DNA of 8,884 nucleotides, taken from NCBI GenBank assembly GCA_025964075.1, contig JAOPZQ010000651.1, positions 1 through 8,884 on the forward strand. Reading direction: 5' to 3'. The notes below the pieces were generated by a model that was not told the DNA's origin, did not search any database, and saw only the letters and a program-made list of their open reading frames with translations. Positions 1-6,163 of the stretch are shown in pieces (within the stretch, counting starts at the first letter, position 1; each line of letters starts with the position of its first letter). The translations under genes were made by a program, and so were the position numbers. Source of the DNA: Solirubrobacterales bacterium. GTDB lineage: Bacteria; Actinomycetota; Thermoleophilia; Solirubrobacterales; Solirubrobacteraceae.

Positions 1-552
1 CGCCTGCTGGTCGGCGTCGCCCCAGAGGCCGAGCGCGGTGCCGACCGCGGCGGGGGCGAGGCAGGCGACGGCGATGCCCATGTCGCCGTGGGCGAGCGCC
101 TCGCTCATGAGCACGGTGGTCACCGCCGAGCGCTCGCTCACGGCGCCGCCGAGCTCCTCCGGCACGCCGAGCATCGTGAAGCCGAGCTCGACGCTCGTGG
201 CCAGCACCTCGAGCGGCGCGGCGCGCTCGGCGTCGGCGCCCTGGGCGGCGGGGCGCACCCGGTCGCGGGCGAAGTCGCGCACCGCGTCGCGGAGCATCTG
301 CTGCTCGTCGGTGGGGGTCAGGTCGAAGAGGCCGCGGGCCTCGCCGGGGGCGAGACGGGTCGGCGCGCCGCGCCGCCCGACGGCGCCGAACGTGCGCCCG
401 ACGGTGGCGGCCGCGCGGGTGCTCGTCTTCGCCCCGCGGTAGAGCGCGCGCTGCGCGGGCTGACGGAGACCGACCCGATCGATGAGCTGAGAGCCGGCGA
501 GCCGGGTAAGCGTTCGCAGGCCCAGCCCCATGCCGCGTTCCGCGAGGTTCAT
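1..552 (-). CDS. Acyl-CoA dehydrogenase, N-terminal part (cut by window edge)
   Basis: Only the first 184 residues are inside the window and the frame stays open to base 1. After an N-terminal extension of about 75 residues (beginning MNLAERGMGLGLRTLTRLAG), the motif FDLTPTDEQQMLRDAVRDFA (residues 76-95) is the usual first helix of acyl-CoA dehydrogenases. It is followed by LGFTMLGVPEELGG (123-136), typical of the N-terminal alpha domain. The family oxidises acyl-CoA to trans-2-enoyl-CoA using FAD and passes electrons to ETF. The catalytic Glu and most FAD contacts lie outside the window. The gene is divergent from the thiolase operon, which supplies the remaining beta-oxidation steps, so a shared role in fatty-acyl or related acyl-CoA breakdown is likely. 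The start at 552 is the first in-frame ATG; Met8 is an alternative. No clear Shine-Dalgarno sequence precedes it. Substrate chain length cannot be judged. Confidence 0.88.
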   Translation of the reverse strand, partial: MNLAERGMGLGLRTLTRLAGSQLIDRVGLRQPAQRALYRGAKTSTRAAATVGRTFGAVGRRGAPTRLAPGEARGLFDLTPTDEQQMLRDAVRDFARDRVRPAAQGADAERAAPLEVLATSVELGFTMLGVPEELGGAVSERSAVTTVLMSEALAHGDMGIAVACLAPAAVGTALGLWGDADQQA

Positions 553-617
553 CGTGGAGCTTATGTTACACCGATCTATGATACGTCGACTTCTGCAATG
601 AACGACAAAGGAGCCCG
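553..617. promoter_or_regulatory. Divergent promoter region between acyl-CoA dehydrogenase and thiolase
   Basis: This 65-base gap separates the divergent starts and is clearly more AT-rich than the surrounding coding DNA, as expected for a shared promoter region. TATGTTAC at 562-569 and TATGATAC at 577-584 are near-identical 8-mers at a 15-base period. TATGAT (577-582) is a good plus-strand -10 candidate, and the minus strand reads TATCAT and TAACAT at the same places. No convincing -35 element is visible. The repeated 8-mers could also be regulator half-sites. Assignment is inference from position and composition. Confidence 0.45.
607..613 (+). promoter_or_regulatory. Ribosome binding site for the thiolase gene
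   Basis: The sequence AAAGGAG lies 4 bases before the ATG at 618. It supports 618 as the true start of the thiolase. Confidence 0.7.
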
Positions 618-1904
618 ATGACCCCGCAGGTCCGCCGGGTCGCCGTCATCGGCGGCAACCGCATCCCGTTCGCGCGCTCGGACCGCGCCTACGCGCAGGC
701 CTCGAACCAGGACATGCTGACCGCCGCGCTGGACGGGCTCGTCGGGCGCTTCGGGCTCGAGGGACAGCGTCTCGGCGAGGTGGCGGCCGGCGCGGTGCTC
801 AAGCACTCGCGTGACTTCAACCTCACGCGCGAGGCCGTCCTCGGCTCGAAGCTCGCGGCCGAGACGCCGGCCTACGACGTCGGCCAGGCGTGCGGCACCG
901 GTCTCGAGGCGACGATCCTCGTGGCGAACAAGATCGCCCTCGGACAGGTCGACGCGGGTATCGCCGGCGGCGTCGACACGACCTCCGACGCCCCGATCGC
1001 ACTGAACGAGGACCTCCGGCGGACGCTCCTCGAGGCGCGCCGCGCGAAGTCGACGCCCGCGCGCGTGCGCGTGCTCGCCGGTCTGCGCCCGACGCAGATC
1101 GTCCCCGACATACCGCGCAACGCCGAGCCGCGCACGGGGCTGTCGATGGGCGAGCACACCGCGCTGATGGCGACGGAGTGGGACATTGCGCGCGAGGACC
1201 AGGACGAGCTCGCAGTGGCGAGCCACCGCAACCTCGCCGCCGCCTACGACGAGGACTTCTTCGACGGCCTGATCACCCCTTACCTCGGGCTCGAGCGCGA
1301 CCAGAACCTGCGTCCCGACGCGTCGCTCGAGGGGCTCGCGAAGCTGAAGCCGGTGTTCGGCGGCGAGGACGGCACGATGACCGCCGGGAACTCGACGCCG
1401 CTGAGCGACGGCGCCTCGGCGGTGCTGCTCGCGAGCGAGGAGTACGCGACCGAGAACGGGCTGCCCGTGCGGGCGTGGTTCGTCGACGCGGAGACAGCGG
1501 CCGTCGACTACGTCCACAAGCGCGAGGGCCTGCTGATGGCGCCGGCCTACGCCGTGCCGCGGCTGCTCGCGCGCAACGGGCTCACGCTCCAGGACTTCGA
1601 CTTCTACGAGATTCACGAGGCGTTCGCCGCCCAGGTCCTGTGCACGCTGAAGGCGTGGGAGGACGAGGAGTTCTGCCAGGGTCGCCTCGGGTTGGATGCG
1701 CCGCTGGGCGCGATCGAACGCGAGAAGCTGAACGTGCACGGCGGCTCGCTCGCCGCCGGGCATCCGTTCGCCGCCACGGGCGGGCGCATCGTCGCCGGCC
1801 TGGCCAAGGCCCTGGACGAGCGCGGCTCGGGCCGCGGGCTGATCTCGATCTGCGCCGCCGGCGGCCAGGGCGTCGTCGCGATCATGGAGAAGGCCGATGA
1901 CTGA
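618..1904 (+). CDS. fadA2: Acetyl-CoA acetyltransferase / 3-ketoacyl-CoA thiolase (FadA2-like)
   Basis: This 428-residue thiolase cleaves 3-oxoacyl-CoA with CoA to acetyl-CoA and a shortened acyl-CoA, or condenses in reverse. The N-terminus contains GGNRIPFARSDRAYA (12-26), characteristic of the FadI/FadA2 branch. The nucleophilic cysteine is Cys92 in GQACGTGLEA. The GLSMGEHTA segment (174-182) is the usual loop. The catalytic histidine region is EIHEAFAAQ (331-339, His333), where this branch has His in place of the common Asn. GHPFAATGGR (381-390) provides His382, and CAAGGQG (412-418) provides the second active-site cysteine, Cys412. All key residues are present and the length is normal. 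The gene leads the operon with a good ribosome binding site, and its 3' end overlaps the reductase start by 8 bases. It matches my recollection of mycobacterial FadA2 closely, including ASNQDM and LKHSRDFNL. In M. tuberculosis the neighbours are the same genes in a different arrangement. Confidence 0.94.
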   Translation: MTPQVRRVAVIGGNRIPFARSDRAYAQASNQDMLTAALDGLVGRFGLEGQRLGEVAAGAVLKHSRDFNLTREAVLGSKLAAETPAYDVGQACGTGLEATILVANKIALGQVDAGIAGGVDTTSDAPIALNEDLRRTLLEARRAKSTPARVRVLAGLRPTQIVPDIPRNAEPRTGLSMGEHTALMATEWDIAREDQDELAVASHRNLAAAYDEDFFDGLITPYLGLERDQNLRPDASLEGLAKLKPVFGGEDGTMTAGNSTPLSDGASAVLLASEEYATENGLPVRAWFVDAETAAVDYVHKREGLLMAPAYAVPRLLARNGLTLQDFDFYEIHEAFAAQVLCTLKAWEDEEFCQGRLGLDAPLGAIEREKLNVHGGSLAAGHPFAATGGRIVAGLAKALDERGSGRGLISICAAGGQGVVAIMEKADD

Positions 1905-3159
1905 CCGCTACTCCCAGCTCGTCAACAACCCGCTCGGCCGGGTCGTCGCGAAGAACGTCGGGCTGCCACAACCGGTGGAGCTCGAGCGCTTCTCGCCTGG
2001 CGATCCGGTGATCTCCGGCCCAGTCGTGGTCGGCGCCGCCCCGGGCGGGCGACTCGGCGACGTCCTCCGCGCGTGGGAGGACGCCGGTGAGCAGCCGAAG
2101 GCGCTGGTGTTCGACGCCACCGGGATCGGGTCGAGCGCGGAGCTCGTCGAGCTCTACCGGTTCTTCCATCCGCGGATCCGCGAGCTCGCCGTGTCCGGCC
2201 GCGTGGTCGTGCTCGGGACGCCGCCGGACGACGCCGGCGGCGTCGGCGCGGCGACGGCCCAGCGCGCGCTCGAGGGCTTCACCCGCTCGGTCGGCAAGGA
2301 GGTCCGCCGCGGCGCCACTTCGCAGCTCGTCTACGTGGCGCCGGGGGCCGAGGACGCGATCGACTCGACGCTGCGCTTCCTCCTCTCCCCGAAGTCGGCC
2401 TACGTGTCGGGGCAGGTCGTCCGGATCGGCCGGCCGAAGACCCTGCCGGTCGTGGACTGGCAGCAGCCGCTGGCGCGCACGGTCGCGCTCGTGACCGGCG
2501 CGGCGCGGGGGATCGGGAAGGCGATCGCCGAGACGATGACGCGCGACGGCGCGCACGTCGTGACGCTCGACGTGGCCGGGGACGTCGAGCTCGAGCTCGA
2601 CATCACGTCTGGCGACGCGCCCGCCCGGGTCGCCGAGCACCTGACCGATCGTCACGGCGGCGTCGACATCGTCGTCCACAACGCGGGCGTCACTCGCGAC
2701 AAGACGCTCGGGCGGATGACCGAGGACCTGTGGAGCGGGTTGATGGACATCAACCTGTCGAGCGCCGAGCGGATCGACGAGCGACTCCTCGACGGCGTCC
2801 TGCGCGAGAACGGCCGCATCGTCGGCGTCTCGTCGATCAGCGGCATCGCGGGGAACGCCGGCCAGGCCAACTACGCCACGTCGAAGGCGGGCGTCATCGG
2901 CCGCGTGCGGGCGCTGGCGCCGATCCTGGCCGAGCGGGGCGCGACGATCAACGCCGTCGCCCCGGGGTTCATCGAGACGAAGATGACCGCCGAGATGCCG
3001 TTCGCCACGCGGGAGGCGGGACGGCGGATGAACTCGATGGCGCAGGGCGGGCTCCCGATCGACGTGGCGGAGACCGTGGCGTGGTTCGCGTCGCCGGGGT
3101 CGGGCGGCGTGAACGGCAACGTCGTGCGCGTGTGCGGGCAGAGCCTGCTGGGGGCGTGA
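1897..3159 (+). CDS. fabG4: High-molecular-weight 3-oxoacyl-CoA/ACP reductase (FabG4-like SDR)
   Basis: This is a short-chain dehydrogenase of 420 residues, much longer than the roughly 245 of ordinary FabG. The extra N-terminal part (about 1-190, beginning MTDRYSQLVNNPLGRVVAKN) is the flavodoxin-like domain of the FabG4 type. The C-terminal SDR domain has the cofactor loop TGAARGIG (200-207), HNAG (261-264), Asn286, Ser313 in GVSSISG, and Tyr326/Lys330 in YATSK, so the catalytic tetrad is complete. Asp225 at the end of the second strand (VVTLDV) suggests NAD(H) preference, which fits what is known of mycobacterial FabG4. The C-terminus, NGNVVRVCGQSLLGA, is also typical. It interconverts 3-oxoacyl and (R)-3-hydroxyacyl thioesters. 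The start overlaps the thiolase stop by 8 bases, implying translational coupling, and its stop overlaps the next ATG by one base. Confidence 0.93.
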   Translation: MTDRYSQLVNNPLGRVVAKNVGLPQPVELERFSPGDPVISGPVVVGAAPGGRLGDVLRAWEDAGEQPKALVFDATGIGSSAELVELYRFFHPRIRELAVSGRVVVLGTPPDDAGGVGAATAQRALEGFTRSVGKEVRRGATSQLVYVAPGAEDAIDSTLRFLLSPKSAYVSGQVVRIGRPKTLPVVDWQQPLARTVALVTGAARGIGKAIAETMTRDGAHVVTLDVAGDVELELDITSGDAPARVAEHLTDRHGGVDIVVHNAGVTRDKTLGRMTEDLWSGLMDINLSSAERIDERLLDGVLRENGRIVGVSSISGIAGNAGQANYATSKAGVIGRVRALAPILAERGATINAVAPGFIETKMTAEMPFATREAGRRMNSMAQGGLPIDVAETVAWFASPGSGGVNGNVVRVCGQSLLGA

Positions 3160-4031
3160 TGGAGACCCGCACGCTCGACTCTGCGCCGGGACTCACGCGC
3201 CTGTATCTGAAGGCTGCGGTCCCGTCGGTGCCCGGCGTCGCGGCGCTGCCGATCGTCGGGCGGCGGGCGAAGGACGTGCCCGACCTCGAGCTCCTGGTGC
3301 CGGAGGTGTCGGTCGACGCCGACCACCTCGCCGCCTTCGACCGGGTCTGCGGCTTCAGCCTGGAGGACGAGCTTCCCGCCACCTATCCCCACATGCTCGC
3401 GTTCCCGCTGCACCTCGCGCTGATGACCGACGGCAGCTTCCCGTTCCCGCCGGTCGGCCTCGTGCACATCCGCAACCGGATCGTGCAGCATCGCCCGATC
3501 CGTTTGGGCGAGGAGCTGGCGCTGCGCGTGCACGGGACGAAGCTCGAGCCGCATCGCCGCGGCCGGCAGTTCTCGGTGATCACCGAGGCGCGCGTCGGCG
3601 ACGAGCTCGTGTGGGAGGAGGAGAGCGTCAACCTGCACAAGGAGTCGGGATCGAACGACGCTCCGCGCGACCCGGACCCGCCTGCGCCGCCGGTCTCCGC
3701 CGAATGGCGTCTGCCGGGCGACCTCGGCCGCCGCTTCGCCTCCGTGTCCGGCGACCGCAACCCGATCCACATGCACGGCCTCGCGGCGAAGCTGTTCGGC
3801 TTCCCGCGCGCGATCGCCCACGGCATGTGGGCGAAGTCGCGATGCCTGGCGGCGCTGCAGGGCCGGCTGCCCTCGGCGTACGCCGTCGAGGCCCGCTTCC
3901 GCAAGCCGATCCTGCTGCCGGGGAAGGTGGCGTTCGGCGAGGAGCGCGACGGTGAGACGATCGTGTTCGCCGTCCGGGACGCGGCGAAGGGCACCGGCCA
4001 CCTCGACGGGCGGGTGACGCCGATACGCTGA
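3159..4031 (+). CDS. htdX: MaoC-like (R)-specific enoyl-CoA hydratase / 3-hydroxyacyl dehydratase (HtdX-like)
   Basis: The 290-residue product is a double hot-dog MaoC-type dehydratase. Residues 1-165 form a degenerate N-terminal hot-dog half. Residues 180-290 carry the hydratase-2 motif SGDRNPIHMHGLAAKLFGFP followed by IAHGMW, giving the catalytic Asp199 and His204 and the HGM turn at 221-223. The enzyme adds or removes water between trans-2-enoyl-CoA and (R)-3-hydroxyacyl-CoA, the stereoisomer used by the FabG4-type reductase encoded just upstream. The ATG at 3159 overlaps the reductase stop by one base (TGATG). An in-frame reading extends upstream to 2730, but that part lies inside fabG4 and is not protein-like. 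Gene pairing with fabG4 matches mycobacterial htdX. Substrate length is not deducible. Confidence 0.9.
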   Translation: METRTLDSAPGLTRLYLKAAVPSVPGVAALPIVGRRAKDVPDLELLVPEVSVDADHLAAFDRVCGFSLEDELPATYPHMLAFPLHLALMTDGSFPFPPVGLVHIRNRIVQHRPIRLGEELALRVHGTKLEPHRRGRQFSVITEARVGDELVWEEESVNLHKESGSNDAPRDPDPPAPPVSAEWRLPGDLGRRFASVSGDRNPIHMHGLAAKLFGFPRAIAHGMWAKSRCLAALQGRLPSAYAVEARFRKPILLPGKVAFGEERDGETIVFAVRDAAKGTGHLDGRVTPIR

Positions 4032-4035
4032 TCGG

Positions 4036-5091
4036 GTGGCGGTGATCGCCCACCCCGAGCGCTCGGGACATCCCGACAGCGTCCTGCCGACGGCGGAGGA
4101 CCTGGGCGGCGCGGCGCTCCCGCCGCTCGACCCCGGCACGGAGGTGGGCCACGTCCACCTGAAGGTGTCGGACCTCGAGCGGGTCGAGGCGTTCTACCGC
4201 GACGCGATCGGGCTCGAGGTCCAGCAGCGTGACGAGCGTTCGTCGTTCCTCGGCGCCGGCGGCTACCACCACCACATCGGGCTGAACACGTGGTTCTCGA
4301 TCGGCGCTCCGCCGCCGCCGCCGACCAGCCCGGGTCTCTACCACGCGGCACTGCGCTATCCCTCGCGGCCGGCGCTCGCGACGGCGCTGGCGCGGTTGGT
4401 CGCGGTCGGGTGGCCTTTGGAGGGCGCGTCGGACCACGCGGTGAGCGAGGCGCTCTATCTCCGCGACCCCGAGGGGAACGGCGTCGAGCTCTACCGGGAC
4501 CGCCCGCGGGAGGAGTGGCCGCGCAACCCCGACGGGACGTACGCGCTGGTCGTCGACCGGCTCGACGTCGACTCGCTGTTCGCCGAGGCGACCGGGCCCG
4601 TCGACATCGGAAGCCCAGGCGATCCCGGCATCGATGTCGGCCACGTCCACCTGCAGGTGAGCGACACGGCACGCGCGCTGCGGTTCTACCGCGACACGCT
4701 GGGCTTCGACGTCATGGGACAGCTCGGCGACCAGGCGGTCTTCCTCTCCGCCGGCGGCTACCACCATCACATCGGCGCGAACACGTGGCAGAGCCGCGGC
4801 GGCGCGGCGGCGCCGCCCGCCTCGCCGGGTCTCTTCCACCACGCGATCCGCTTCCGGACGCTCGACGCCCTGGTCGACGCGGTCCGGCGGGTCGTCGGCT
4901 CGGGCTGGCCGCTCGAGGGAGTGTCCGACCACGGCGTGTCGATCGCCGTCTACCTGCGCGACCAGGACCAGCTCGGGGTCGAGCTCTACTGGGACCGCCC
5001 ACGCGAGGAGTGGCCCCGGCCGCCCGACGGCCACGGCGTCGCGATGATCCGCGACCCGGTGGATCTGCGGGGGTTGGTGCTGGGGCGCTGA
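4036..5091 (+). CDS. Tandem VOC-domain protein, CatE / extradiol dioxygenase-like
   Basis: The 351-residue protein holds two homologous glyoxalase/VOC units of about 160 residues (roughly 36-170 and 200-338). Each has GHVHL (38-42; 202-206), FYRD, an AGGYHHHIGxNTW segment (74-86; 239-251), SPGL[YF]H, GWPLEG, SDH (132-134; 297-299) and GVELY[RW]DRPREEWPR. In this superfamily the first His, the later His and the Glu of GVELY are metal-ligand positions; both units keep them (His41, His134, Glu151; His205, His299, Glu316). Similar single-unit proteins are annotated catechol-2,3-dioxygenase (CatE type), but substrate and activity cannot be read from sequence. The GTG start lies 4 bases after the HtdX stop, so the gene is probably co-transcribed and coupled. 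No clear ribosome binding site is present, and a later start is possible because the first 35 residues are poorly conserved-looking. Confidence 0.86.
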   Translation: MAVIAHPERSGHPDSVLPTAEDLGGAALPPLDPGTEVGHVHLKVSDLERVEAFYRDAIGLEVQQRDERSSFLGAGGYHHHIGLNTWFSIGAPPPPPTSPGLYHAALRYPSRPALATALARLVAVGWPLEGASDHAVSEALYLRDPEGNGVELYRDRPREEWPRNPDGTYALVVDRLDVDSLFAEATGPVDIGSPGDPGIDVGHVHLQVSDTARALRFYRDTLGFDVMGQLGDQAVFLSAGGYHHHIGANTWQSRGGAAAPPASPGLFHHAIRFRTLDALVDAVRRVVGSGWPLEGVSDHGVSIAVYLRDQDQLGVELYWDRPREEWPRPPDGHGVAMIRDPVDLRGLVLGR

Positions 5092-5113
5092 GGGCTCGCC
5101 CTCCGCGCGCCCC
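5082..5113 (+). terminator. Probable GC-rich terminator hairpin of the catabolic operon
   Basis: GGGGCGC (5082-5088) pairs with GCGCCCC (5107-5113), and inside it GAGGG (5090-5094) pairs with CCCTC (5099-5103) around a CTCG loop. The structure includes the stop codon of the VOC gene (5089-5091). There is no T-run after it, only a C/T-rich stretch, so this is a likely but not canonical intrinsic terminator. Confidence 0.45.
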
Positions 5114-5118
5114 TCCCC

Positions 5119-5168
5119 TGCTCTGCTCCGCGCGCCCGTCGCCCCGTGCTCTGCTCCGCGCGCCCGTC
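5119..5168. repeat. Pair of identical 22-bp direct repeats
   Basis: A 22-base sequence starting TGCTCTGCTCCGCG occurs identically at 5119-5140 and 5147-5168, a 28-base period. Its core CTCCGCGCGCCC also occurs once more at 5101-5112, making a third partial copy. The second copy ends inside the left end of the inverted-repeat element that follows. No coding content is evident. Confidence 0.6.
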
Positions 5169-5331
5169 AGGACCGCCCAATAACGGCGGCCTCGAGGGAG
5201 GAGGGCGCCCACACTGGCGCGGTAGGAGGATCGTGCACGCATAGCGTGCCTTTTCCTCCACTCCTGGCGGCTAACGGGCGCCGGCAGCCGACCCCGCCCC
5301 GTCGTGGCCGTCGTCGTTGGGCGGTCCTGAC
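5166..5331. repeat. 166-bp element bounded by inverted repeats (MITE-like or structured RNA)
   Basis: GTCAGGACCGCCCAA at 5166-5180 is perfectly inverted at 5317-5331. The match continues inward to 32 bases (5166-5197 against 5300-5331) with 27 identities. Near the middle a second hairpin is present: GCACGC (5235-5240) / GCGTGC (5244-5249) with an ATA loop, flanked by GGAGGA (5225-5230) / TCCTCC (5254-5259). No credible reading frame fills it. The shape fits a non-autonomous mobile element (MITE) or insertion-sequence remnant, or a long folded RNA upstream of the next gene. I could not find clear target-site duplications, so mobility is inference. Confidence 0.45.
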
Positions 5332-5348
5332 AGGGCAGGTGATGCATC

Positions 5349-5762
5349 ATGAACCCCGTGCCAACAGAGCTCCTGTTCATGCCCGACTACAGCGCCGACC
5401 CGATCTGGGACGCGGCAACCGAGAGCATGGTCAGCCTCGACCGGCTCCCGATCGGCGAGGACACGCGATCAGTCATCCGAGAGTGGGCACGGCGCTGGGA
5501 GCACCTCGCGGGGCAGCGCATGCACTTCGACGACGTCGAGAACGGCAAGCACCCCGGCCCGGCCGAACCGGTCCCGCCACAAGCCTGGGAGACGATCGAG
5601 CGCGACGGACGGGCGCTCTGCCAACAGCTGCGCGAAGAACTCGGAGACGGATGGCGCGTCGGCTGGGTCAGCTTCGAGCACGCCCGACGCCACGTGCAAT
5701 GGGCGACCGGCGGGCCCGTCACGCTGTTCCTCCCGGCCAGCGGCCGCGAGCACCGCACGTAG
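5349..5762 (+). CDS. Hypothetical protein of 137 residues
   Basis: I do not recognise this protein. It is hydrophilic and acidic towards its N-terminus, with no signal peptide or membrane segment. It contains LLFMPDYSADPIWDAATESM near the start, a probable helix EWARRWEHLAGQRM, a second helix WETIERDGRALCQQLREELG, and the strand-like segment WRVGWVSFEH. The many Trp residues and strong third-position G/C preference suggest a real, soluble protein. It uses codons such as CCA, CGA, GCA, CAA, GAA and GGA more often than its neighbours, hinting at a different origin. The start at 5349 lies 17 bases after the inverted-repeat element; GGCAGG at 5334-5339 could be a weak ribosome binding site. The gene lies between the repeat element and a broken transporter gene, an accessory-type setting. 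No function is assigned. Confidence 0.6.
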   Translation: MNPVPTELLFMPDYSADPIWDAATESMVSLDRLPIGEDTRSVIREWARRWEHLAGQRMHFDDVENGKHPGPAEPVPPQAWETIERDGRALCQQLREELGDGWRVGWVSFEHARRHVQWATGGPVTLFLPASGREHRT

Positions 5763-5764
5763 CT

Positions 5765-6163
5765 CTCCCAAAGACCTACGGCGTCGGCGTGCCCAGCGCC
5801 GGCATCGGGCCGCTGCTCGTCGGGATCCTCGCCGGCTCGGCGACCTTCTCCTGCCTCGGCTACGCCGTCGCGAGCGTGGTCGACAGCGTCGACACCGCCC
5901 AGCCGATGATCCAGATCGGCACGCTGCCGCTCTACATCATCTCGGGGATCTGGGGGCCGACGGACTCGCTCTCGAACGGCCTGCGCTCGGTGGCCAAGGT
6001 GTTCCCGGTCGAGCACCTCTCGGCGCTGCTGCACCAGGCCTACGTGCCCGGCACGACAGGCGGTCACGTCGCCGGCGGCGACCTCCTCGTGGTCGCCGCC
6101 TGGGCCGCGGCGGCGGTGCTGTTCGCCGGGCGGCGTTTCAGCTGGCTGCCGGAGCCGGCGTAG
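5765..6163 (+). pseudogene. 3' remnant of an ABC-2 type transporter permease
   Basis: The frame ending at the TAG at 6161-6163 encodes the C-terminal half of an ABC-2 (DrrB-type) membrane permease. Membrane segments are visible at IGPLLVGILAGSATFSCLGY, at MIQIGTLPLYIISGIWGP and at LLVVAAWAAAAVLFAG. Between them is the typical FPVEHLSALLHQAYVPG stretch, and the end is RRFSWLPEPA. Complete members are about 240-280 residues; here roughly 130 remain. Upstream of about 5768 the same frame runs into the hypothetical gene and is no longer protein-like, so the 5' half is missing. No ATP-binding partner is nearby. A GTG at 5789 could still give a 124-residue product, but without the first membrane segments it is unlikely to work. 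Its 3' end overlaps the convergent ArsR-type gene by 26 bases. Confidence 0.75.

Noticed and set aside
576..1763. Long open frame on the minus strand opposite the thiolase
   Set aside because: It is a typical antisense shadow in high-GC DNA: Arg/Ala/Val-rich, no recognisable domain, while the plus strand holds a complete thiolase.
2584..2601. Perfect 18-base palindrome GTCGAGCTCGAGCTCGAC inside fabG4
   Set aside because: It encodes Val-Glu-Leu-Glu-Leu-Asp with the GAG, CTC and GTC codons preferred throughout this genome, so the symmetry is explained by codon use.
3628..5034. 468-codon open frame on the minus strand opposite htdX and the VOC gene
   Set aside because: Its translation is low-complexity Arg/Pro/Val-rich sequence, and both underlying plus-strand genes have clear conserved motifs.
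5101..5168. CRISPR array
   Set aside because: There are only two full repeats, the interval between them is 6 bases, and no cas genes are nearby.
5246..5764. Upstream extension of the ABC-2 permease frame
   Set aside because: The frame is open, but the translated sequence is Arg/Pro-rich and overlaps the hypothetical gene in another frame; it contains no membrane segments expected of a permease N-terminus.
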